From Nocardioides sp. R-C-SC26 (GTDB taxonomy: Bacteria; Actinomycetota; Actinomycetes; Propionibacteriales; Nocardioidaceae), in the NCBI RefSeq assembly GCF_021246465.1, contig NZ_JAHRHK010000018.1:23511-61760 (forward strand): a stretch of DNA of 38,250 nt, given 5' to 3'. The notes below the pieces were generated by a model. That model saw only the letters and a list, made by a program, of their open reading frames with translations. It was not told the DNA's origin and made no database searches. Each line of letters starts with the position of its first letter. Within the stretch, counting starts at the first letter, position 1. This document shows positions 15,881 to 24,392 of the stretch, piece after piece. The translations under genes and the position numbers were made by a program.

Positions 15881-16828
15881 CTAGGCCGGCGGGCGCAGCC
15901 GGGTGACGGAGCCGAGGAAGTCGGTGACGTAGAGCGAGTCCCGGTCCCAGCCGCGGCCCGCACCGAAGCGGAGCGAGCTGGCGAAGGGGATGCCGGAGGC
16001 GATCGTGCACTGCCGTCCCGAGGCCGGGTCGACGCGGACGACCTTCCCCGCGACGTTGAGCGTCACGTACAGCTGGCCGTCTGCACCGAGCGTGATCTCG
16101 TCGGCTGCGTTCGCGGGGCCGAACCCGTCGAGGGTGATGACCCGCGGCGTGCGGTCGGGGCGTCGCAGGTCGACGACGCTGATGGTCGACGTCGGGTTGA
16201 AGGTCGAGACGAGGTAGACGAGCCGCCGCTCGGCGTCCACGGCCATACCGTTCGTCGAGGTGACCGACGGGGCGAAGGTGTCGCGCCGGCCGTCGCGGTA
16301 CAGCCGTGTCGTCCGACCCGGCAGGCCGAGATCGCGGCTGGCGAGGAACGACCCGTCGGGCAGACGAACCAGGCCGTTGGGCATCGCCAGCTTGCGAGCG
16401 AGCACGCGGACCTTGCGGGTGTCGAGGTCGACGACGCTGAGCGTCCCGCGGCGGTAGCCGAGGTCGCCGAGCAGACCGTCGGCGAAGCCGTTGCCGGTGG
16501 TGAAGAACAGCCGGCGTCCGACGACGACGTGACCACCCGGTGCGGCGACGTCGGGCACGATCACCTCGGTCCTGCCCGATGGCGTGAGGCGCAGGATGTC
16601 TCCGGCTCCGCCGCCTGCTTGCCCGGCCGAGAGCAACAGGCCGCCGCGACCGTCGAACGACAGATTCTCCAGCGTGCCCAGCCCGTCGGCCACGCCGCTG
16701 GCGCGCCAGGTCGCGCATGGCGCGGGCGGGGCCGCGCTCGCACCGGTGGGCGCAGGGCCCGCGACGAGTGCGGTCGTGGCGGCGATGACGGCGACGGCGA
16801 CGCGCGCCGGACGGAGCAGGCTGATCAC
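15881..16828 (-). CDS. Secreted SMP-30/gluconolactonase-like beta-propeller
   Basis: 315 residues from GTG 16828. Signal peptide: MISLLRPARVAVAVIAATTALVAG, cleavage near ASA. The mature chain is a repeating propeller: LENLSFDGRGGLLLSAG, MPNGLVRLPDGSFLASRD, STNGMAVDAERRLVYLVS and AADEITLGADGQLYVTLNV, the last two matching SMP-30 blades that place metal-binding Asn/Asp/Glu residues in the centre. Two cysteines (PCATW, RQCTI). It may be a lactonase or a binding protein. An alternative GTG at 16852 adds eight residues. The open frame continues upstream into the dispersed repeat, which is not coding. Confidence 0.75.
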   Translation of the reverse strand: MISLLRPARVAVAVIAATTALVAGPAPTGASAAPPAPCATWRASGVADGLGTLENLSFDGRGGLLLSAGQAGGGAGDILRLTPSGRTEVIVPDVAAPGGHVVVGRRLFFTTGNGFADGLLGDLGYRRGTLSVVDLDTRKVRVLARKLAMPNGLVRLPDGSFLASRDLGLPGRTTRLYRDGRRDTFAPSVTSTNGMAVDAERRLVYLVSTFNPTSTISVVDLRRPDRTPRVITLDGFGPANAADEITLGADGQLYVTLNVAGKVVRVDPASGRQCTIASGIPFASSLRFGAGRGWDRDSLYVTDFLGSVTRLRPPA

Positions 16829-16889
16829 GCCGTGGTCAACGACGGCGGTCACCGAAGGTGCCGGGGCGATCCGGGTCGTCTTCGACCTC

Positions 16890-16950
16890 GCCGGGTCTCG
16901 AGACGCTCGCTGCGCTCGCTCCTCGACCACCGGACAGCCGACCACCGGGG
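16890..16950. repeat. Dispersed intergenic repeat copy
   Basis: Right-half form: GGGTCTCGAGACGCTCGC, then TGCGCTCGCTCCTCGACCACC, followed by GACAGCCGACCACCGGGG, which echoes the GACCACCGG words at 9667. It lies directly downstream of the CDF stop (16956). Confidence 0.7.
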
Positions 16951-16955
16951 TCGGG

Positions 16956-17855
16956 CTACCAGGAGAGCTCGTCGCAGGCCTGGGTGGGGCCGGTCTCGAC
17001 CTGCAGGGTGGCGTGCTCGATGCCGTGCACGTCGCGCAGCAGGCGCTGGGCCGCGACAAGCACGTCCTGGCTCGCGGCCTCGGCGCCGACCACCAGGTGC
17101 GCGGTCGCGACGTGCATACCGGAGGTCAGCGTCCAGGCGTGGAGGTCGTGGACGTCGGCCACACCGGGCACCCCGCCGAGATCGGCGGCGACGACGTCGA
17201 TGTCGAGGCCCGCGGGCACGTGCTGGCCGAGGACGGCCAGCACCTGGCGCCCCAGGAACAGCGCGCGGACGGCGACGAACAGTCCGATCGCCAGTGCCAC
17301 GGCGGTGTCCCAGACGGCGTCTCCTGTCGCGCCGACCATGAGGGCCGCCACGATGACCCCGACGGAGCCGGCCGTGTCGGCGACGACCTCGAGATAGGCG
17401 CCCTTGACGTTGAGCGACTCTGCGGCGCCCGCACGCAAGAGCAGCAGCGCGATGACGTTCACGATCAATCCGAGAGCGCCGACGACGAGCACGGGCCCGG
17501 TCTCGATCTCGACCGCGCTGCCGATCCGGCCGATCGCCTCGACGACGACGTAGCCGGCGACCCCGAGCATGAGCAGCACCGTGAACCCGGAGGCGAAGAT
17601 CTCCGCGCGGTAGGAGCCGTAGGTGCGCCGCCCGGTGGAGTCGGCGCGCGTCGCGATCTTGGTCGCGACCAGCGCGGCGCCGAGCGCCACGACGTCGGCG
17701 GCCATGTGACCTGCATCCGAGATCAGGGCGAGCGAGCCGGTGGCGAGACCGGCGACGAGCTCGACGACGAAGAACGTCGCGATCATCGCGAAGGAGACCG
17801 CCAGCCGCCAACGATGCCGCGCTCCGGCGTGCCCGTGTCCGTGCCCCACTCCCAT
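16956..17855 (-). CDS. Cation diffusion facilitator (CDF) metal exporter
   Basis: 299 residues from ATG 17855. His-rich N-terminus (GVGHGHGHAGARHRW), six membrane segments and a cytosolic C-terminal domain (VPGVADVHDLHAWTLTSGMHVATAHLVV). The TM2 metal site is SDAGHMAADV (His-x3-Asp). The TM5 site is EVVADTAGSVGV, where Glu replaces the usual His of the His/Asp pair. The export direction and a substrate such as Zn2+ or other divalent ions follow from the family; the exact metal is not predictable. CACAAT seven bases before the ATG may be a leaderless -10; an ATG at 17864 is the alternative start. Confidence 0.9.
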   Translation of the reverse strand: MGVGHGHGHAGARHRWRLAVSFAMIATFFVVELVAGLATGSLALISDAGHMAADVVALGAALVATKIATRADSTGRRTYGSYRAEIFASGFTVLLMLGVAGYVVVEAIGRIGSAVEIETGPVLVVGALGLIVNVIALLLLRAGAAESLNVKGAYLEVVADTAGSVGVIVAALMVGATGDAVWDTAVALAIGLFVAVRALFLGRQVLAVLGQHVPAGLDIDVVAADLGGVPGVADVHDLHAWTLTSGMHVATAHLVVGAEAASQDVLVAAQRLLRDVHGIEHATLQVETGPTQACDELSW

Positions 17856-17979
17856 GGCCGCCATTGTGCCGACCTGGCATCGGTGGCGGCGTCGACGTCT
17901 CGCGCGGAGAGCGGCTCGGCGTAGCACCGCTCAGACGCGGTAGCCGTGAGCCGCGATCGCCGGTAGAGTCGCCCGGAAT

Positions 17980-17993
17980 TAGAACACGTTCTA
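17980..17993. promoter_or_regulatory. Perfect KstR-type palindrome before the lipid operon
   Basis: TAGAACACGTTCTA: 6-bp perfect arms around a 2-base centre, a full match to TnnAACnnGTTnnA, the KstR motif described in mycobacteria and Rhodococcus. Candidate -10 elements flank it: TAGAGT at 17964-17969 and TACTTT at 17992-17997. The ATG is 26 bases downstream. LexA sites (GAAC-N4-GTTC) have wider spacing, so LexA is unlikely. Confidence 0.6.
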
Positions 17994-18019
17994 CTTTGCT
18001 CTCACTCGAAGGTGCTCCC

Positions 18020-18925
18020 ATGTACGACTTCGAAGGCGACCGGGCGCCCGACACCACCGACTCCTCCGGCCGTGCCGCGCCTGCGTCGGACGCACCGAGC
18101 GGCGGCGGCCACGGCGCCCCGCCCATCGCCCTGACAGCACTGGAGTTCCCCCGGTTCCTCGGGGAGTACGCGGCCTCGCGGGCGCTCGATCTCGCCTCGC
18201 TGCCGCTCGCCGCGGCTCCGCGGTTGAACCTCCCGATCGCCGGCCCGCGCGACGTCGGCCGCGGCCGGCCGGTCCTCGTGCTCCCGGGATTCGCTGCGAA
18301 CGACCACCTCACCGGTCGGCTCCGCAGCCACCTGCGGGGCCGCGGGTTCGCCGTCCACGGCTGGGGGCTGGGTCGCAACATCGGCCTGACCGACCAACTG
18401 GTCGACGGTCTCACCGCCCGTTTCCTCGGGGTCGCCGAGAGATTCGACGAGCCGGTGAGCATCGTCGGCTGGAGCTTCGGCGGCGTCCTGGCCCGCCGGC
18501 TCGCCCACGAGCACCCCGACCGCGTGGCCCGCATCGTCTGCCTCGGCTCCCCCTGGCGCGCGGACGGCGAGCGCACCCGCGCGACGGCGATGTTCGAGCG
18601 TTCGCGGGTCAAGCACGGCATCTCCGACCGCGCGCTCGAGATCGTGACCCGGTTGCGCGAGCCGGTCCCGGTGCCGACCACAGCGATCTACTCCCGCACC
18701 GACGGCGTCGTGCCCTGGCGGGGCTGCCGCGTCGACGAGCGACCCGCCTCGCCCGGCCCGTTGGCCGAGAACGTCGAGGTGATCAGCAGCCACGTCGGCC
18801 TGGTCAGCAATCCGCTCGTGCTGCGCCAGATCGTCGCCCGGCTGGCTGCCGACACCTCCTCCGACGGCCCCGGCGGGACCGACGAGCCACCCGTCGGCGC
18901 CACGCCGCTGCGAGCCGCGCGATGA
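18020..18925 (+). CDS. Alpha/beta hydrolase, first gene of lipid operon
   Basis: 301 residues. The start is ATG with GAAGG nine bases upstream. A flexible, Gly/Ser-rich first 40 residues, then a hydrolase core: PVLVLPGFAAND (oxyanion region), VGWSFGG (nucleophile S152), YSRTDGVVPW (acid Asp) and ISSHVGL (catalytic His). No signal peptide, so it acts inside the cell, probably as an esterase/lipase on acyl glycerols or similar lipids. The stop overlaps the next start (ATGA). Confidence 0.85.
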   Translation: MYDFEGDRAPDTTDSSGRAAPASDAPSGGGHGAPPIALTALEFPRFLGEYAASRALDLASLPLAAAPRLNLPIAGPRDVGRGRPVLVLPGFAANDHLTGRLRSHLRGRGFAVHGWGLGRNIGLTDQLVDGLTARFLGVAERFDEPVSIVGWSFGGVLARRLAHEHPDRVARIVCLGSPWRADGERTRATAMFERSRVKHGISDRALEIVTRLREPVPVPTTAIYSRTDGVVPWRGCRVDERPASPGPLAENVEVISSHVGLVSNPLVLRQIVARLAADTSSDGPGGTDEPPVGATPLRAAR

Positions 18926-19716
18926 GCGCGCTGGAGAGCCGCAACCCGACCGCCCTCAACCTGGTGCTCCCGCTGCTGCGGCTCGCCATGAAGGGGTACT
19001 TCCGCTCGGAGGTGCGCGACATGGAGCGCGTGCCGGACGGCGGGGCACTGATCGTCTCCAACCACTCCGGCGGGCTGACGCCGATGGACGTGCCGATCCT
19101 GGCCGTCTCCTTCGCCGACACCTTCGGCGCCGAGCGCCCGCTCTACTGCCTGGCCCACGACATGCTCTTCACCGGGGTCGCAGGCCCGCTCATGCGTCAG
19201 TTCGGCTTCACCCCGGCCACCCGCGAGGCCGCGCACGAGATCCTCACCTCCGGCGCGGTGACCATCGTGTTCCCCGGCGGGGACTTCGACACCTTCCGAC
19301 CCTTCACCCGCCAGAACGTCGTCGACTTCAACGGCCGGGTGGGCTATGTGCGTACCGCGCTACGCGCCGGAGTCCCGATCGTGCCGGTCGTGTCCATCGG
19401 CGGCCACGAGGACCAGCTCCACCTGAGCCGCGGTGAGTGGCTCGGACGCCGTCTGCCGACCCGCAAGCTGATGCGCTCGGATCTCTTCCCGATCTCCTTC
19501 GGCTTCCCGTTCGGCCTCAACGTCGGCATCCCAGCGAACATCCCGCTGCCCACCAAGATCGTGACCCAGGTGCTGGATGCGATCACGCCCGAGGAGATCG
19601 AGGAGCTGTTCGGCCCGGACGCCGAGCCGGCCGAGGTCGACGGCGAGGTGCGACGCCGGATGCAGGTCGCCCTGGACGAGCTCGCTCGCGAACGTCGCTT
19701 CCCGGTGCTGGGCTGA
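18922..19716 (+). CDS. Lysophospholipid/glycerol acyltransferase (LPLAT, PlsC-like)
   Basis: 264 residues. Acyltransferase block I is SNHSGGLTPMD (H48), with the aspartate eight residues after His instead of five as in the plain HX4D motif; this spacing occurs in the MGAT-like LPLAT subgroup. Block III is VFPGGDFDTFRP and block IV GVPIVPVVSIGGHE. It transfers an acyl group from acyl-CoA to a glycerol-type acceptor, consistent with the acyl-CoA synthetase and wax-ester/TAG synthase that follow. Four-base overlap with the upstream gene. Confidence 0.88.
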   Translation: MSALESRNPTALNLVLPLLRLAMKGYFRSEVRDMERVPDGGALIVSNHSGGLTPMDVPILAVSFADTFGAERPLYCLAHDMLFTGVAGPLMRQFGFTPATREAAHEILTSGAVTIVFPGGDFDTFRPFTRQNVVDFNGRVGYVRTALRAGVPIVPVVSIGGHEDQLHLSRGEWLGRRLPTRKLMRSDLFPISFGFPFGLNVGIPANIPLPTKIVTQVLDAITPEEIEELFGPDAEPAEVDGEVRRRMQVALDELARERRFPVLG

Positions 19717-19725
19717 GGTGCCGCG

Positions 19726-21387
19726 ATGAGCGCTCCCGCCGGCTTCTGGACCCGACTCCGCACCCAGCTCTGGGCCATCTCGGTGCTGGTGCGCAGCAGG
19801 ATGTTCACCCTGATGCGGCCCGACAAGTACCTCGGTTTCGTGCGCACCCTGCGCGCCCAGGGCACCAACGCGACGACGAGCTTCAGCCTCGCCGCCATCC
19901 GGAGTCCTCACGGCATCGGGATCATCGACGAGCGCGGCTCGTTGACGTGGCGGGAGCTGCAGGTGCGAGCCGACGCGCTCGCCGTGGCCCTGACCGACCT
20001 CGTGGGGTCACGACCCGAGACGGTCGCGATCCTGTGCCGCAACCACCGTGGTTTCGTCGACGCACTGATCGCCAACTCGCGACTCGGCGGTCAGGCTCTG
20101 CTGCTCAACACCGGGTTCTCGGGTCCGCAGCTGGCCGACGTGATGGAGCGCGAAGGCGCGCGGGTGATTCTCTACGACGAGGAGTTCGCCGGCATCGTCG
20201 CCGACGCCCGCGAGCGCATCCCCGGTCTCGTCGAGGTGCTCGGATGGGTCGACGACGAGGTCGCAACGCACCCGCACCCCACCATCGAGGAACTCCTCGG
20301 CCGGTACGCCGGGCGACACCAGCGGCCGCAGTTCGGCAGCCGGGTCGTGCTGCTGACCTCCGGCACGACGGGCACCCCCAAGGGCGCGAAGCGCGCCGGC
20401 GGCGGTACCGACGAGCTCGCCGGCATGATCGAGCGGATCCCGTGGCTGGCCGAGGAGACCGTCGTCGTGGCCGCCCCGATGTTCCACGCCTGGGGCTTCG
20501 GCCAGCTCGTGATCGGCGCGACGATGACCTGCACCGTGGTGATGCGCCGCCGCTTCGATCCGGAGTCGACACTCGCGCTCGTCGACGAGCACCGGGCGAC
20601 CGGCCTCAGCGTCGTGCCGGTGATGCTCGAGCGGATCGTCGACCTGCCCGATGAGGTGCTCGACCGCTACTCGCTGGCATCGCTGCGGTTCGTCTCGGCC
20701 AGCGGCTCCCGCATGCGCCCCGACGCCGTCACCGCGTTCATGGACCGCTTCGGCGACGTGGTGCACAACTCCTACAACGCCACCGAGGTCGGCCAGATCA
20801 GCGTCGCGCTGCCGGCCGACCTCCGGCACGCGCCCGACACGGCCGGGCGCGCCGTCCGCGGCACGCTGCTGCGGGTCGTCGACGACGAGGGCCGCGACGT
20901 CGCCACCGGCGCGGTCGGCCGGATCGTCGTGCACGGCGTCTCCCCGTTCGAGGGCTACACCACCGGCGCCACCAAGGACTTCCTCGGCGACTACATGGTC
21001 TCCGGCGACGTCGGGCGGCTCGACGAGGCCGGTCGCCTCTACGTCGTGGGCCGCGACGACGACATGATCGTGTCCGGTGGCGAGAACGTCTACCCGATCG
21101 AGGTCGAGAAGACGCTCGGCGCCCACCCCGACGTCCGCGAGGTGGTGGTGATCGGGGTGGACGACGAGGCATTCGGCCAACGCCTGGCGGCCTACGTCGT
21201 CCCGGTGCCGGGCACCAGCCCGGACGTCGATGCGTTGCGCGGGCACGTGAAGGCGACGCTCGCCGGCTACAAGGTGCCGCGCGACGTCGTGCTGCTCGAC
21301 GAGCTGCCGCGCAACGCCTCGGGCAAGGTGATGGTGCGGGAGCTGCCACCCAGCTCAGGCACGGGGACATCGGGGGCCGGGGCGTGA
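19726..21387 (+). CDS. Fatty acyl-CoA synthetase (AMP-binding, FadD12-like)
   Basis: 553 residues. ANL-superfamily motifs in order: LLTSGTTGTPKGAKR (ATP phosphate loop, ~209-223), YNATEVGQ (adenine/Mg region), VSGDVGRL, GRDDDMIVSGGENVYP (hinge) and LPRNASGKVMVREL with the C-terminal catalytic Lys. It activates fatty acids via acyl-AMP to acyl-CoA. The N-terminal ~50 residues (VRSRMFTLMRPDKYLGFVRTL) match the extension of FadD12-type mycobacterial enzymes. It would supply acyl-CoA to the LPLAT and WS/DGAT on either side. GTGA overlap with the next gene. Confidence 0.92.
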   Translation: MSAPAGFWTRLRTQLWAISVLVRSRMFTLMRPDKYLGFVRTLRAQGTNATTSFSLAAIRSPHGIGIIDERGSLTWRELQVRADALAVALTDLVGSRPETVAILCRNHRGFVDALIANSRLGGQALLLNTGFSGPQLADVMEREGARVILYDEEFAGIVADARERIPGLVEVLGWVDDEVATHPHPTIEELLGRYAGRHQRPQFGSRVVLLTSGTTGTPKGAKRAGGGTDELAGMIERIPWLAEETVVVAAPMFHAWGFGQLVIGATMTCTVVMRRRFDPESTLALVDEHRATGLSVVPVMLERIVDLPDEVLDRYSLASLRFVSASGSRMRPDAVTAFMDRFGDVVHNSYNATEVGQISVALPADLRHAPDTAGRAVRGTLLRVVDDEGRDVATGAVGRIVVHGVSPFEGYTTGATKDFLGDYMVSGDVGRLDEAGRLYVVGRDDDMIVSGGENVYPIEVEKTLGAHPDVREVVVIGVDDEAFGQRLAAYVVPVPGTSPDVDALRGHVKATLAGYKVPRDVVLLDELPRNASGKVMVRELPPSSGTGTSGAGA

Positions 21388-22847
21388 CCGTGCACCCGGC
21401 CATCGAGCGGATGGAGGGCGTCGACGCCGGCTTCCTCTACCTCGAGACCCCCGACGTGCACATGCACACCCTCAAGATCGCCGTCCTCGAGGCCGACCCG
21501 CACCTGACGTTCGAGGTGTTCACCGCCGGGCTGCTCGCCCGTCTGGAGAAACTGCCGCCGTTGCGCCGCCAGGCCGTGCCGGTGCCGTTCGGCATCAACC
21601 ATCCCGTGTGGGTCACGCGCCCGACCGTCGATGCGAGCCGCCATATCCACCAGCACCGGGTGCCCGGCGCCGGCACGATGCGCGACCTGGAGGTGCTGAT
21701 CGGCCGCATCTCCAGCACACCGCTGGACCGCCGCTTCCCGCTGTGGGAGCTGCACTTCTGCGAGGGGCTCGAGGGCGGCAGGATCGCCGTCGTCGGCAAG
21801 ATGCACCACGCGCTGGCCGACGGCGCCGCAGCCAACGCCCTGCTCGGCAATATCACCGACGTGCGCTCGGCGGAGCTGCCGACGGCCGCACCCGGCACGT
21901 ACCTGACGACGACGCGGACGCCGGGGCGCCGTCAACTGATCCGCTGGGCGCTGCACGACGCACTGCAGCAGTTCCGCGACCTGCCGGGCCTGCTCGCCCG
22001 GACCTTCGCGGGGTTGCGCGCCGCCGCTGCCTACCGGCGGCGCGAGGAGCACGGCGTCCCGCTGCCCGTGCTCAACGCGCCACGCACCTCGATCAACGGC
22101 TCCCTCACGCCGCGGCGCAGTTTCGCCACCTGCTCCCTGTCGCTCGCGGAGTTCAAGCGCGTGCGCGCCCAGCACCAGGGCGTGACGCTCAACGACCTGG
22201 TGCTCGCCGTGGTATCCGGTGCGCTGCGGCGCTGGATGGCCGAGCACGGCGAGCGCCCGGCGTCCTCGCTGACGGCGGGGGTTCCGGTCGGCGTCGACGA
22301 GCGCGGCGCGCCGCCGCGCCTGGGCGGCAACCGCGTCTCGAACCTGTTCACCACGCTCGCCACCGACGTCGAGGACCCGACCGAGCGACTGCAGACGATC
22401 TCCCGGACGACGTCGCACGCCAAGCACATCCAGGACCGGCTCGGGCGCCGCACCCTGATCGACTGGACCCAGTTCGCGCCGCCGCTGCCGTTCTCGGGCG
22501 CCGTCCGCGCCTACTCGCGACTACGGGCGGCGGCCTGGCACCCGGCGGCCTTCACCGCGATCGTCTCCAACGTGCCCGGCCCGCGCGAGCGCGCACGGAT
22601 CGGCGGCGCCCGGCTCGCCGACCTGTTCAGCGTGGGCCCGCTCGCGGACGGGATCGGGCTCAACGTGACGGTCTGGTCCTACATCGACCGGATGAACTTC
22701 TCCCTGCTCGCGTGCCCCGACCTGCTCCCCGACGTCGAGGTGCTGGCCTCCTACTTCCCCGCCGCGCTCGCCGAACTCGACCTCGACGCAGCCGGCTCCG
22801 TCGGCGCCGCGCCCGACTCCCCCACCGAAGGACACGCCACCGCATGA
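21384..22847 (+). CDS. Wax ester synthase/diacylglycerol acyltransferase (WS/DGAT)
   Basis: 487 residues, normal length. N-terminal MEGVDAGFLYLET is typical of the family. The catalytic motif HHALADG (141-147) has the HHxxxDG pattern; the second histidine is the base. The C-terminal domain shows GGNRVSNLFTTLA, FTAIVSNVPGP and GPLADGIGLNVTVWSY. It esterifies acyl-CoA to a diacylglycerol or a fatty alcohol, making triacylglycerol or wax ester as intracellular lipid bodies. GTG start overlapping the previous stop. Confidence 0.95.
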   Translation: MTVHPAIERMEGVDAGFLYLETPDVHMHTLKIAVLEADPHLTFEVFTAGLLARLEKLPPLRRQAVPVPFGINHPVWVTRPTVDASRHIHQHRVPGAGTMRDLEVLIGRISSTPLDRRFPLWELHFCEGLEGGRIAVVGKMHHALADGAAANALLGNITDVRSAELPTAAPGTYLTTTRTPGRRQLIRWALHDALQQFRDLPGLLARTFAGLRAAAAYRRREEHGVPLPVLNAPRTSINGSLTPRRSFATCSLSLAEFKRVRAQHQGVTLNDLVLAVVSGALRRWMAEHGERPASSLTAGVPVGVDERGAPPRLGGNRVSNLFTTLATDVEDPTERLQTISRTTSHAKHIQDRLGRRTLIDWTQFAPPLPFSGAVRAYSRLRAAAWHPAAFTAIVSNVPGPRERARIGGARLADLFSVGPLADGIGLNVTVWSYIDRMNFSLLACPDLLPDVEVLASYFPAALAELDLDAAGSVGAAPDSPTEGHATA

Positions 22848-23833
22848 GCCAGTACTTCCAGCGCGGCGCAGCCTCCACTGCCCGCGGCGTCGGCCATCTC
22901 ACCCTCGCCGGGCTGCAGTTCAGCCTCGGGTTCGTGGTGACCGGCGTGCGGATCGGCATCCGGCGCACCCAACGTTTCCCCGTGCTGCCGGAGCTGCCGG
23001 AGGGGCGCGTGCTCGAGCTGCCCGACCGCGGTCGCGCCGTCGTCTATGACACCGGCGCTCCGACGCCCGATGCGCCGACGGTGCTCCTGCTGCACGGGCT
23101 GGCGACCACCGGCGCGCTGTGCTGGTACGGAGTCCTGGACTCGCTGCGGGCCACCCACCGCGTCGTCCTGTTCGACCAACGGTGGCACGGTCGCGGCATC
23201 ACCTCGGAGCGGTTCTCCCTCGAGGAGTGCGCCGACGACGCCGCCGCCGTGCTCGACGCCCTCGAGATCGAGCGTGCGATCGTCGTCGGGTACTCCATGG
23301 GCGGGGCGCTCGCCCAGGTGATCGCCCATCGCCATCCCGACCGGCTCGCCGGCCTGGTGCTGTGCTCGACCGCGGCGGCCTGGATCGGCAGCCTGGGCGA
23401 TCGCGCCTTCTACCCGTTCCTGCATGCGCTCAACGACCGGATCCGCCCGTTCACCCACAGCCGGGTGGCCGCGCGTGCCGCCGGTCTGCCACCGGTGCCG
23501 GCACCTCCCTCGGGCGACCTCTCGGCCTGGGCCTGGGCGGAGTTCCGCAGCACCTCGGCGTGGTCGCTGCCCGAGGCGCTCGGCGAGCTCGGCCGCTTCG
23601 ACGCCCGCGCGTGGCTGCCCGACGTCACCGTGCCCTCGGCCGTGGTCGTGACCGCTCGCGATCGCGCCATCCCGACCCGTCGTCAACGCGAGATGGCGGC
23701 GCTGCTCCCCGACTGCCATGTCTTCGAGTCCCCCGGCGGCCACGCCTCGATCGTCTTCGACACCGCCCACTGGCTCCCCCAGTTCGTCGCTGCCGTCGAG
23801 GACGTCGTCGGGCGGGCTCGGGTCGCGGCCTGA
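22844..23833 (+). CDS. Alpha/beta hydrolase, last gene of lipid operon
   Basis: 329 residues. An N-terminal amphipathic or membrane-associated stretch (LTLAGLQFSLGFVVTGVRIGIRR) precedes the hydrolase fold: LLLHGLATTGALCW (oxyanion), FDQRWHGRG, VVGYSMGGALAQ (nucleophile S151), VTARDRAIP (acid Asp) and SPGGHASIV (catalytic His). A LipO/LipV-like esterase role in lipid-body turnover is plausible. ATGA overlap with the WS/DGAT gene makes this the end of a five-gene unit. Confidence 0.88.
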   Translation: MSQYFQRGAASTARGVGHLTLAGLQFSLGFVVTGVRIGIRRTQRFPVLPELPEGRVLELPDRGRAVVYDTGAPTPDAPTVLLLHGLATTGALCWYGVLDSLRATHRVVLFDQRWHGRGITSERFSLEECADDAAAVLDALEIERAIVVGYSMGGALAQVIAHRHPDRLAGLVLCSTAAAWIGSLGDRAFYPFLHALNDRIRPFTHSRVAARAAGLPPVPAPPSGDLSAWAWAEFRSTSAWSLPEALGELGRFDARAWLPDVTVPSAVVVTARDRAIPTRRQREMAALLPDCHVFESPGGHASIVFDTAHWLPQFVAAVEDVVGRARVAA

Positions 23834-23966
23834 GGGGCTCGAGCCGGGATACCGAGCGTGATTCGGTAGGTGCTGGGCGAGGATTCTCGGCGATTCACCG
23901 ACCGATATCCGCTCTGTATCCCAGTCCGCGGCCGGGCAGGCGAACGAGCACGGACGAGCGCGGGGC

Positions 23967-23972
23967 TAGGGT
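23967..23972 (+). promoter_or_regulatory. -10 element of leaderless mhuD
   Basis: TAGGGT, then CGGGCAC and ATG 23980. The preceding 130 bases (23834-23966) hold no ORF; GGGATAC near 23847 and GTATCCC near 23913 are distant complementary words of unknown meaning. Confidence 0.5.
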
Positions 23973-23979
23973 CGGGCAC

Positions 23980-24282
23980 ATGGCTGTGGTGAAGATCAAC
24001 GCGATTTCCGTCCCTCCGCAGGCCGGTGCCGAACTGGAGAAGCGGTTCGGCGCGCGTGCCGGCTCGATGGAGGGAACGCCGGGCTTCCTGGGCTTCCAGC
24101 TGCTCCGGCCCACCGGCGGCGAGACGCGCTACTTCGTGGTGACCCAGTGGGCGGACGAGGAGTCCTTCGCAGCCTGGCGCGACGGCGACGCCCGCGCCGC
24201 GCACGCGCCGTCGGGTGGCCAGAAGCCGGTCTCGACCGGGGCCGAACTGCTCGAGTTCGACGTCGTGCTCGACGTTCGGTGA
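23980..24282 (+). CDS. mhuD: MhuD-type haem-degrading monooxygenase
   Basis: 100 residues, single ABM ferredoxin-like domain. It closely follows Mycobacterium tuberculosis MhuD as I recall it: VVKINAI at the N-terminus, AGAELEKRF, PGFLGFQLLRP, RYFVVTQW and LLEFDVVLDV. The catalytic residues align: N7, W66 and the haem-ligating H75. MhuD cleaves haem to mycobilin and frees iron without releasing CO. No haem importer or siderophore gene is nearby and it is alone on its transcript, so iron or haem control must act through its own promoter. It could be misread only as a generic ABM protein, but the conservation of N7/W66/H75 argues against that. Confidence 0.9.
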   Translation: MAVVKINAISVPPQAGAELEKRFGARAGSMEGTPGFLGFQLLRPTGGETRYFVVTQWADEESFAAWRDGDARAAHAPSGGQKPVSTGAELLEFDVVLDVR

Positions 24283-24392
24283 GCGGGTCGCGCGCCTGAG
24301 AGCGACTCGGGACCGGCCAGGCGCACGATCCCGGCGTGGCCGCCCTCCACATGGGTGTACTCCGCGGGCGACCTGCGAGGCACAGTGACCGC

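Noticed and set aside
16829..17059. Upstream extension of the SMP-30-like gene
   Set aside because: The extra residues are translated from the dispersed repeat (VVEERAQRASRDP-type wording) and from the antisense of the CDF gene, and would bury the signal peptide.
17980..17993. LexA/SOS box reading of the palindrome
   Set aside because: Actinobacterial LexA sites have four bases between GAAC and GTTC; here there are two, matching KstR spacing instead.
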